This document shows, piece by piece, positions 8,768 through 16,399 of a stretch of DNA of 64,000 nt; within the stretch, counting starts at the first letter, position 1, and the number at the start of each line of letters is the position of its first letter. Below the pieces are notes generated by a model. That model did not search any database, was not told the DNA's origin, and worked only from the letters and a program-made list of their open reading frames with translations. Position numbers and translations under genes: made by a program. This DNA comes from Pseudoteredinibacter isoporae (GTDB taxonomy: Bacteria; Pseudomonadota; Gammaproteobacteria; Pseudomonadales; Cellvibrionaceae), in NCBI RefSeq assembly GCF_011602085.1, contig NZ_JAAONY010000001.1:1798001-1862000 (forward strand), given 5' to 3'.

Positions 8768-9895
8768 TTACGGCTTGTCCTGAATGAGCCGCGTGAGTTG
8801 AATACGGCTGTTCACCCCGGTTTTCTTGTAAATATTCTTAAGGTGATTTTTTACACTCCAAGGACTAATCGCGAGTTCCTGCCCCATTTCTCGGCTATCG
8901 AGGCCATTGATGGCCAGTTGGTAGACTTGATGTTCACGTGGGCTCAGGTCGTATTCCACCTGAATGTCGCTGGCATCGTTCAACTCTCGATTTCTCTCCA
9001 TATAAACCAGCAAGTAAGCTTTTTCATTTTGTATAGAAAACTCTAACTGAATGTTGATGCTCAGCTTGTCGTTTATATCGGCGACATCGTTGATGAGCTT
9101 TGGCAGACGTTTCTGTTTGGCTTTACTGTGAGATTTAAATAATTCCACATTGCGTCTAATTCTCGCAGAGCGTTCAAAAATTTCAGTGATGCTATTGCCA
9201 TACTTGCTCAACTGCTTTCCCAGTCGTGTCATCTTGTCGTTGCGATAAACACTTTTAAAATCGTCTGAAAATATGATTATGGCTTGGTCGGAAAGTTTTT
9301 TATTTAATATATTAAAGATATCCAGTTGTTGCTCGTTCTGATTTTTAAGCAAGATGTGACTTAAAGCATTGGCCAGTATTGGAGTGATTAACTGAGCCAG
9401 TAATACATCGGATTTTGAAAAATCAATTTCTTCCTGGGTACGGGTGACGCTGATACTGGCCAGTATCTCCCCCTGATGGTGTACCGCCATGGTTAATACA
9501 TATCGGCAGTCCATCTCTTTCAGCAGTTCGCTGTAAAAACGCGTTCGTTTAAGTTGCCTGAAGCTGATTAAATCACTCAACCGGATCGCATTTAAATCGT
9601 TATGGCAGTGGCCTGTTTGAATCCATTCATAGAGCGGATCTTGATGGTGAAGATCCGGGTAGTTCCATTCGCCCTTTACGTTGTAATTGTGAAAAAACAT
9701 ATCCTCTTTGGAGAGGGTTCTGCCGCCCCATTTGAAATCGCTCCAATTTAAGATGACCGAGCTGCTGGCATTGAAGATTCTTTCTAATCGGGTCAAGGCG
9801 ATGTCCAGAAAATTATCAAAGCTTTCCTCTTTCTGTAGGGCATCGGCCAATTCAACAACTTGATAAGTGGTGTCTTTGTTGATCATCGCGAGCAC
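8768..9895 (-). CDS. LuxR-type transcriptional regulator
   Basis: About 375 residues. The C-terminal 65 residues are a LuxR/GerE helix-turn-helix (LSPREHQVYQLAINGL then WSVKNHLKNIYKKTGV). The N-terminal 200 residues look like a ligand-sensing GAF/autoinducer-type region but carry no diagnostic motif. GTG at 9895 is the longest start; ATG at 9886 is an alternative. It is divergent from a TonB receptor with palindromic repeats in the shared promoter region, so local control of the receptor-hydrolase operon is likely. Confidence 0.8.
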   Translation of the reverse strand: MLAMINKDTTYQVVELADALQKEESFDNFLDIALTRLERIFNASSSVILNWSDFKWGGRTLSKEDMFFHNYNVKGEWNYPDLHHQDPLYEWIQTGHCHNDLNAIRLSDLISFRQLKRTRFYSELLKEMDCRYVLTMAVHHQGEILASISVTRTQEEIDFSKSDVLLAQLITPILANALSHILLKNQNEQQLDIFNILNKKLSDQAIIIFSDDFKSVYRNDKMTRLGKQLSKYGNSITEIFERSARIRRNVELFKSHSKAKQKRLPKLINDVADINDKLSINIQLEFSIQNEKAYLLVYMERNRELNDASDIQVEYDLSPREHQVYQLAINGLDSREMGQELAISPWSVKNHLKNIYKKTGVNSRIQLTRLIQDKP

Positions 9896-9980
9896 TTAAG
9901 TCTCTGTAATTATTGTGGTTTTATAGGGCTATACAAGTCTTTCTACGATATTTTCAGCTTTTTCTCCAGAATCGGAAAAT

Positions 9981-10011
9981 AGCTCGGTCGAGCTATTTAT
10001 CATAGTAGCTC
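9981..10011. promoter_or_regulatory. Candidate operator between luxR-type gene and TonB receptor
   Basis: AGCTCG-GT-CGAGCT forms a perfect palindrome at 9981-9994, and a further AGCTC half-site follows at 10007-10011. Together they also make the pair GAGCTA/TAGCTC. The cluster lies about 60 bp before the receptor start and 90 bp before the regulator start, a suitable place for a shared operator. The binding protein is inferred from position only. Confidence 0.4.
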
Positions 10012-10069
10012 TGAATCCTAGTATTTTGCAAACACATCAAAACGATAACGAATAAAGGGGATGTAGCCG

Positions 10070-12280
10070 ATGAGTCAGCCGAGTGGTTTTTCTCAACAAG
10101 GTCTTTGCATATCGATTGCCGTAGCTTCAGTTTTCTCGGCGTCAGTAGGCGCTGCCCAACTTGAAGAAGTGGTAGTAACAGCTCAGAAACGATCACAGTC
10201 TTTACAGGACGTTGCTTTAAGTGTATCTGCGATAGCGGGCGAAAATATCGATCGTTTGGATTTGGATAACGTCACCAGTCTAGCGACTATGGTTCCCAAT
10301 CTAAACGCCATGGACAACGCAGCCGGTAACCCGTCATTTCGAATACGCGGGGTTGGCTTGAACGACTTTTCAGCCGCTTTCGATAGTCCTGTTGGAATTC
10401 ATCTCGACGAAACTTTTTTGTTCAAACCTGTGCTCGCGTCTTTGGGCTTTTTTGATGTGGCCAGGGTTGAAGCGCTAAAGGGGCCTCAAGGTATGGTTTT
10501 TGGACGTAACACCACCGGCGGTGCGGTGAATTTCTATAGCCATACCCCGACGGAGGAATTGGAAGCCGCGGTTAAGGTCAGTTACGGACGCTACCAGCGT
10601 TTGGAGAGCGAAGCCTTTATAAGCGGTGCCCTGAGCGATCAGCTTAATGGTCGACTGGCGGTGCAAATAAAAGATTATGCCGATGATGAAGGGCCCTGGT
10701 TCAATCTCTATGATCAAAAGCGCCTCGGTCAGCTGGAACAACAACAATTGCGTGGCATACTGGAGTGGTCTGATGAGCAAACCAAGCTGTTGTTTACCGC
10801 GGAATACGGCAGTAAAGAAGGCGACCTGACACCTTACGACAATTTGTTTCAGTCACTGCCTGGCGCGCATCCCTTTGCGGTCAATGTGGCAGGCGAGCTT
10901 GATCCTTCCAGGGTTATTCGAGAGCCCAAAAGTCGCAGTGTGTTTAACGCTGATCATAGCCAAAGCACCGATAGTGAACTATGGGGGGTGAGGTTGCGTA
11001 TCGATCATGAGCTGGAAATTGGCAATGTAACATCGCTTACAAGCTACAAAGATTTCGAGCGGGAGAACACCGAGGACAGTGACAACACACCCATTCGAAG
11101 CGTCAATATCGATTGGAACAGCAAGCTCAGCAGTTTCAGTCAGGAACTTCGTTTGTCGGGTGAAGCCGACAAACTCACCTATTTAATAGGCGCTTACTAT
11201 GAAGACGATACCACCGAAATAGTTGAGTTGGTGGATTCCAGAGATTTCCTGGGCTCTTACTTTGGTGATGACTATCAAGTGGATACGCGCTCCTGGGCTA
11301 TCTTCACCAATAATGAATACGCACTGAGTGATCAACTTAGTCTGGTATTCGGGCTGCGATATACCGAAGAGCGGGTCGAGATTTCCGGTGAAGGATATCT
11401 GGCCGCAGCAGACGCCCAAATTCAATCGTTTTCAAGAGTCTCCCAGGGCGATCGTCAGTTCGTGGCTACGGCGGACGGAAAAAGAAGCGATGAAGATTTG
11501 AATTGGAAGCTAGGGCTGAATTACTACCCATCGGAAGATGTGTTGCTCTACAGCTCACTGTCCACCGGCTTTCGCAGTGGTGGTTTTGAAATGAGTTTTG
11601 GTGGTCTGGCATTGGGTAATACCCTTCTGACTTTTGCGCCGGAAGATGTTTTGGCAGCAGACCTGGGCATCAAAACAACCTTGCTCGATGGCGCGATGAA
11701 TGTAAACGCAGCGTTGTTCTACACGCAGGTGGACGACTATCAGGATAATCTCAGTCAAGCGAACGAAGTGGTGCCGCGCCGCCGTAATGTGGGAACACTG
11801 GAAACTCAGGGCCTGGAGGTGGATCTGCAATGGCAGCTGAGCAATTCGCTGATGGTTCAGTGGGGCTTGGGATATACCGATGCCGAAGTCACCGAATCCA
11901 ATGGTGTGGTGGATGGCATACCCCTGCAGGGCACCACGCCGGTTAACACCCCGGAATGGTCTACGAGTCTGCTGATTAACCATCAATTCTCGCTCACAGA
12001 CGATTTGCTGATTGATACCTTGGTCAGCGCCCAGTGGCAGGATGAGCGCTATCTGGAGCCTGAGAATTCGGCGGATCATTTGGTTGAGGCCTACCACACG
12101 ATTGACGCGAGCATTGCACTGATGCCTGAAGACGCATCATGGTCTGTCAGCTTGTGGGGTAAAAATCTGAGCGATGAAGACTATCTGTTGTACATCAATG
12201 ATGTGCCGGCCTTCCTGCTGTTTCTCCCCATTCGCGCTGAGCCTCGCACGTTTGGGATTAGTGCGGAATACAACTTTTGA
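10070..12280 (+). CDS. TonB-dependent outer-membrane receptor
   Basis: 736 residues. A signal peptide ends near GAAQ at about residue 28. The TonB box/plug region begins LEEVVVTAQKRSQSLQDVAL, and the plug includes VARVEALKGPQGMVFGRNTTGGAVNF. A 22-strand barrel follows and ends in the terminal aromatic pattern FGISAEYNF. It imports an unknown ligand across the outer membrane using TonB energy. The 52-bp gap to the serine hydrolase gene suggests an operon. Subtype resembles receptors for small organic substrates rather than the SusC type. Confidence 0.92.
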   Translation: MSQPSGFSQQGLCISIAVASVFSASVGAAQLEEVVVTAQKRSQSLQDVALSVSAIAGENIDRLDLDNVTSLATMVPNLNAMDNAAGNPSFRIRGVGLNDFSAAFDSPVGIHLDETFLFKPVLASLGFFDVARVEALKGPQGMVFGRNTTGGAVNFYSHTPTEELEAAVKVSYGRYQRLESEAFISGALSDQLNGRLAVQIKDYADDEGPWFNLYDQKRLGQLEQQQLRGILEWSDEQTKLLFTAEYGSKEGDLTPYDNLFQSLPGAHPFAVNVAGELDPSRVIREPKSRSVFNADHSQSTDSELWGVRLRIDHELEIGNVTSLTSYKDFERENTEDSDNTPIRSVNIDWNSKLSSFSQELRLSGEADKLTYLIGAYYEDDTTEIVELVDSRDFLGSYFGDDYQVDTRSWAIFTNNEYALSDQLSLVFGLRYTEERVEISGEGYLAAADAQIQSFSRVSQGDRQFVATADGKRSDEDLNWKLGLNYYPSEDVLLYSSLSTGFRSGGFEMSFGGLALGNTLLTFAPEDVLAADLGIKTTLLDGAMNVNAALFYTQVDDYQDNLSQANEVVPRRRNVGTLETQGLEVDLQWQLSNSLMVQWGLGYTDAEVTESNGVVDGIPLQGTTPVNTPEWSTSLLINHQFSLTDDLLIDTLVSAQWQDERYLEPENSADHLVEAYHTIDASIALMPEDASWSVSLWGKNLSDEDYLLYINDVPAFLLFLPIRAEPRTFGISAEYNF

Positions 12281-12332
12281 TTATCGCCGGCAATGGCCGC
12301 GACCTTAAACGAATTTTATTGAGGACAAATAC

Positions 12333-13490
12333 ATGACCCGAGCAATGTGCAGCCTGAATTGGAACCAGGCACCCCATAATCGTTACAGCTTTCAACGGGT
12401 GCAGTCTTTTTTTCCAACTGCTCGGTTGAATCGCCTGAATGCGCAAGCTTTCGCATACTCCGAGAATTTTCAAGATCTAAGCGCAATAGAGTTCCAGCGC
12501 TATGCCGGTGGCACGGGCACCGTCGCTGAAATGATCGATTCCAGTTTTACCGACTCGTTTCTGGTGGTGAAATCCGGAGCTATTGTTTCGGAGATCTACC
12601 TAAATAATATGACTCCCAATAGCCACCATTTGGTGAATTCGGTCACCAAGTCTTACGTGGGTATGTTATGCGGCATTGCCATCGAACAAGGTGTCTTGAA
12701 TCCGGAGGCAGCGATTCAAGATTACTTGCCTGAATTGGACAATGATGCCTGGGAGGGCGCTACGGTCAGGAACCTTCTGGATATGACGGCGGGGGCATAC
12801 TATCACGAAGACTATGAAGATCGACACACTGATTTTTGGAAAGAAAGTGCCGTCGTCGGCTGGCGGCCGGATCTGCTTTCCCCTCAAGGTCCCCAAAACT
12901 TATTGGACTATGCGGCGTCCCTGTCCGGTAAGGATCAGGATAATGGTGAGAAATTTCACTATCGCACTGTCACTACAAATGTACTGGGTCTGATTTTAGA
13001 ACGAGCCATGAACGCTCCATTGGAAGATCTGTTCAGTGACTATTTGTGGTCAAAGTTACATCCCAGTTGTGATGCTAACGTTGTATGTGATGCGGCCGGG
13101 CATTTGTATGTCGGTGCGGGTTTAAGTGCGACAACTCGAGATCTCGCTTGTTTCGGCATGATGATGACGAACAGGGGGCAATTGGCAGGCGAACAAATTG
13201 TTCCAGCCGCTTGGGTGCAGGATACATTGGCCGGTGACGCATGTTCTAACCAATGCTATTTGGATAGCGAGTATTCTGTGTTTGGTTTTAGCCACTATCG
13301 AAACCAGGTTTGGGTTAAAGATAAAGACAAAGGGGTGATGTTGGCGCTTGGGATCCATGGCCAAATTATTTATATGGATCAAGGCAAGGACATTGTCATC
13401 GTAAAACTCTCCTCACAAGAAGAGCAGGTCAATATGGATATGTTTGTGGATGCCTTCAATGCCATGGATGCCATTGCGAGTTCGCTATGA
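12333..13490 (+). CDS. Serine hydrolase of the class C beta-lactamase fold (NylB/EstB-like)
   Basis: 385 residues without a clear signal peptide. The catalytic SxxK is S103-V-T-K106 (VNSVTKSYVG). Y210 in FHYRTVTTN occupies the second-motif position, and NLLDMTAGAYYHEDY resembles the loop of 6-aminohexanoate-dimer hydrolases. Relatives cleave linear amides, esters or D-peptides. As the downstream partner of a TonB receptor it probably hydrolyses the imported compound. RBS GAGGA precedes the ATG. Confidence 0.85.
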   Translation: MTRAMCSLNWNQAPHNRYSFQRVQSFFPTARLNRLNAQAFAYSENFQDLSAIEFQRYAGGTGTVAEMIDSSFTDSFLVVKSGAIVSEIYLNNMTPNSHHLVNSVTKSYVGMLCGIAIEQGVLNPEAAIQDYLPELDNDAWEGATVRNLLDMTAGAYYHEDYEDRHTDFWKESAVVGWRPDLLSPQGPQNLLDYAASLSGKDQDNGEKFHYRTVTTNVLGLILERAMNAPLEDLFSDYLWSKLHPSCDANVVCDAAGHLYVGAGLSATTRDLACFGMMMTNRGQLAGEQIVPAAWVQDTLAGDACSNQCYLDSEYSVFGFSHYRNQVWVKDKDKGVMLALGIHGQIIYMDQGKDIVIVKLSSQEEQVNMDMFVDAFNAMDAIASSL

Positions 13491-14089
13491 TTCAGGGTTT
13501 GAATTCTCAGGGTTTACCTGCAATGTCTTACTGACCTTTAGAGCCTGGTTTGCAGTCTGGGCTCATTTTTTTGTTAGCTATGGCTTCTGTGTGTTTTTTC
13601 GCAGTTGTCTATAAAAGTACTGAGAAGACTGGTGGAAAAGGAGTGCTTATATTGTGAATATTACGAAGCGTTCAGCTAACTCATTCCATCTGGTTTTACT
13701 TTTTAAAAGCAATTTTCATGTAGATTTTTCAGTGTCTTTTGGTTCAGGCTTTATTCAGTTGTTTTATAAATATCGTAATTTTTTTATAGGAACTGACTCC
13801 TTAAGTGCAGGGTTGGATTAAAAATAACTTAACCTCATGGTAAGGAGTTTTTCATCTGGGGACGTTTGTAGGGTGAGATATAAATCGTTGTTCGTCATTT
13901 GGATTTAATTTTTTTGAAGATTGCCTTCATTAACGTTGTCGAATTTTTTGCTTTGGCAACATTACGGGACAAAAATAAACAAAATTGTTTTCTGTGAAGT
14001 TAAGTTTTTGACCATTTTTCTGTGAAGTTAGACAGTCTAAATAATTTAATTATAATTAATTTGTAGTTGTATTTTTCTGAAAAACTTTA
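13491..14089. other. Long AT-rich intergenic region
   Basis: 599 bp with no convincing gene. The last 110 bp before the surface-protein gene contain a direct repeat, TTTCTGTGAAGTTA, starting near 13988 and again near 14017, about 28 bp apart. This could be a regulator site for the downstream gene. The rest is low-complexity, T-rich sequence. Confidence 0.4.
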
Positions 14090-14722
14090 ATGAGAATAAG
14101 TCTAATGCTTTATCGCTTAATTCCATGTGGTCTGTTTTTTTTCTTGTTCGCAACCTTCGAATCATCGGCTCAAACTTTAGTCTATAACGGGGCAGGAGAT
14201 ACGGTAATAGACTGTACTGGCTGTGGTGGTGCTCTTACTATTCCGGCCGATAATGCCGGAACACCCGTAACCACCATTGGTTCAAATTCATTAAGGGGGG
14301 ATGGAATTACATCGGTGGTATTTCCCAATACCTTAATCACCATTGGCGGCGAGTCATTTGCCAATAATAACTTAACATCAGTAACCATTCCCGCAAGTGT
14401 GACAACGATTGGTAGTGAGGCATTTGAGCATAATGCGATAAGCACAGCACTGTTCGAGGGCGATAGACCCACCATAGGTGGCTCAGCATTTTCGGGTAGC
14501 CCACCAATAACTACAATCAATTATTGTGCAGGTGCTTCTGGTTGGCCTGGCGCTGACATTGAAGGCGTAACGCCCACAGCAATAACGTGTTCCAGTGCCA
14601 GTGCAGCAACGCCCTCTGCGGTGCCTGCATCGACATCCTTTACCATGATGGTGCTCGCCGGTTTGCTGACAGTTTTTGCTTCGAGAGCAAAAAGGAAAAA
14701 ACCTAACCTTACCGTTAGATAG
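14090..14722 (+). CDS. Secreted BspA-like leucine-rich-repeat protein with C-terminal sorting-type tail
   Basis: 210 residues. The signal peptide ends near SSAQ (residue 28). Residues 50-140 carry BspA/LRR_5-type repeats, with TTIGSNSLRGDGITSVVFP and TTIGSEAFEHNAISTALF showing the period. The C-terminus has a VPAST motif, a hydrophobic helix and a basic end (RAKRKK), the architecture of PEP-CTERM/IPTL-CTERM-type sorting signals. It is probably surface anchored. No exosortase is in the window. Confidence 0.7.
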   Translation: MRISLMLYRLIPCGLFFFLFATFESSAQTLVYNGAGDTVIDCTGCGGALTIPADNAGTPVTTIGSNSLRGDGITSVVFPNTLITIGGESFANNNLTSVTIPASVTTIGSEAFEHNAISTALFEGDRPTIGGSAFSGSPPITTINYCAGASGWPGADIEGVTPTAITCSSASAATPSAVPASTSFTMMVLAGLLTVFASRAKRKKPNLTVR

Positions 14723-14734
14723 ATTTTTCGGCGT

Positions 14735-14766
14735 TGTAATTTCTCTGATTTTTTGGGGAAATTACA
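14735..14766. terminator. Hairpin between convergent genes
   Basis: TGTAATTTC and GAAATTACA form a 9-bp perfect stem with a 14-nt loop, just after the surface-protein stop. No long U-run follows, so intrinsic termination is uncertain. Confidence 0.35.
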
Positions 14767-14871
14767 TGCGCAAATTAACCTGTTTTACTGGAGACGTTTT
14801 TTACCTCGATTACGGATTCAAATGACATCAACGTGCATACCAAAATGTGCATTTCCTCATTCGATATGACG

Positions 14872-15234
14872 CTACTCTGCAGCATTTATCTGTTCATGGT
14901 TGCGTTTGCTCCAGTCACACAGCATATCCATTATCGGTCTCAGCTCATCGGCGATGTCGGTGCTGGTATATTCAACTTTGGGCGGTACCTCAGCATAGAC
15001 TTTGCGTTCAACCAGATTATTGGACTCCAGCTCACGTAGCTGCTGTGTCAGCATCTTCTGGGTAATTTTAGGAATACGCTTCCTGAGCTCGCCAAATCTC
15101 AGCGTGTTATCTCTCAGGTGATACAAAATAATCACCTTCCATTTCCCCCCGATGACATCCATAGCGTTAGTTACCGGGCATTCCTGATTTTCTGAGCAAC
15201 TTGCTGCGTCATATAACTCATTGTTTTTATTCAT
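14872..15234 (-). CDS. HxlR-family transcriptional regulator
   Basis: 120 residues. Typical HxlR layout: a Cys-containing N-terminus (ECPVTNAMDVIGGKWK), then the winged helix with FGELRKRIPKITQKMLTQQL and wing region VERKVYAEVPPKVEY. A conserved N-terminal Cys (around residue 18) can serve as a redox or aldehyde sensor in relatives. It is divergent from the EthD-domain gene with strong inverted repeats in between, so it probably represses that gene and itself. Confidence 0.88.
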   Translation of the reverse strand: MNKNNELYDAASCSENQECPVTNAMDVIGGKWKVIILYHLRDNTLRFGELRKRIPKITQKMLTQQLRELESNNLVERKVYAEVPPKVEYTSTDIADELRPIMDMLCDWSKRNHEQINAAE

Positions 15235-15283
15235 TAGTTGCCTTTTATAAACCTAGTTTACAAACAGTGCGTACTTGATCTTA

Positions 15284-15358
15284 ATATACCCTAGATCTAT
15301 GGTATATAAAATATACCAGAAGCAATAAAGATCCTTATGGCTACTTTATACCATAAGG
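15284..15358. promoter_or_regulatory. Operator cluster between HxlR and EthD genes
   Basis: TATACC/GGTATA half-sites occur at 15285-15290, 15301-15306, 15312-15317 and 15347-15352. The middle two form TGGTATAT-AAA-ATATACCA (15300-15318). A second perfect inverted repeat, CCTTATGG-N10-CCATAAGG, lies at 15333-15358. HxlR proteins bind such AT-rich palindromes as dimers; assignment to this regulator is positional. Confidence 0.55.
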
Positions 15359-15529
15359 CAAGCATGGATGTACTCAGCTCAGGCCATTGAGCGAGCTACG
15401 ACGACTCAAGTCTGGGTTAGCAAGGAAACTGGTAAAAAACCGCCGAGCGCTGACGTTATTGTGGGCAGCGTGGCAACGACTTTTTGAACGGAGTAAATCC
15501 GTTTCCATCGTAACTGGAGAACACTCGTA

Positions 15530-16057
15530 ATGATTAAAGAATTATCGAATTTCAATAAACGCTTGGCCCTGCTCAATGTATTGATACTGGCCGTGTTTAT
15601 GCCTTCACTGAGTATCGCTGGCAGTGAATACGCAACCAGCGGTGCACCGCAAAAACCGGCTACTGAAGAACATGCGGCAAAACCAATGGTCAAAATCAGT
15701 TACCTTATGAGCCGCAAGGCTGGCATGACTCGCGAACAGTTTCTGGACTATTGGTCAAATAAACATCCGGCAGCGGGAGGTGAAGGGTCTTTTGAAGCAC
15801 TGGGCGTCAAACGATACATTCAGACTCACACTTTGGACATCCCGGAACGTAAGGCCGTGGTGAGCGTGCGTACCGGACTGCTACCAGAGTTTGATGGTGT
15901 GGCGGAACTGTGGGTAGAACGAGAGTTTCTCGAGAAGGAATGGCCTACGGAAAAGGTTCAGGACTTCATTAAGAAGTTTTACGCGGATGAGTTGAATTTC
16001 GTTGACTGGTCGCGCTCCACGATTTTGGTGTCGAAAGAACTGGTTTATATGCCGTAA
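15530..16057 (+). CDS. Exported EthD-domain protein
   Basis: 175 residues. A signal peptide (hydrophobic residues 12-30, ending SIAG) precedes an EthD-type ferredoxin-like fold from about residue 52: SYLMSRKAGMTREQFLDYW followed by NKHPAAG. Cytoplasmic EthD proteins assist in ether degradation or polyketide-like cyclisation; a secreted form is unusual. It is divergent from the HxlR regulator and monocistronic. Confidence 0.8.
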   Translation: MIKELSNFNKRLALLNVLILAVFMPSLSIAGSEYATSGAPQKPATEEHAAKPMVKISYLMSRKAGMTREQFLDYWSNKHPAAGGEGSFEALGVKRYIQTHTLDIPERKAVVSVRTGLLPEFDGVAELWVEREFLEKEWPTEKVQDFIKKFYADELNFVDWSRSTILVSKELVYMP

Positions 16058-16399
16058 AACCGGCTTCAATCCTGAGACTTGCGATAGGGCCTGCCAACGA
16101 GTACCTAACTTGACGGTATTGCTCTGTCTCACCCTTAAATCGCTTGATTATTTCTGATTGGGTCAGGTGTCCATAACATCTGGCTTTTTTCTTCAATCTA
16201 AGAACACTGTTTTCAAGCAATCATCTCCAGGATGATATAAGCCGCTCTTTTGAACGCTGATGTAAGCGTTGGGTAGGACGCTTTGTCAAAGAAGAAATAA
16301 CACGCTGCGACATCAAGCGTGAAGAGGAGCAGTGCTTGAGTCGCAAGTGTTAAGGCTTTTCGTTCGTCACGAAGAATTGAAGTGTTGTCATGTCGGAGT
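16058..16399. other. Intergenic region without clear gene
   Basis: 342 bp between convergent genes. The minus strand gives short coding-like stretches interrupted by stops (around 16100-16220), which may be a decayed gene. Nothing recognisable remains. Confidence 0.35.

Noticed and set aside
16058-16399. Remnant insertion sequence
   Set aside because: Short coding-like stretches exist, but no transposase motif or terminal repeats could be identified.
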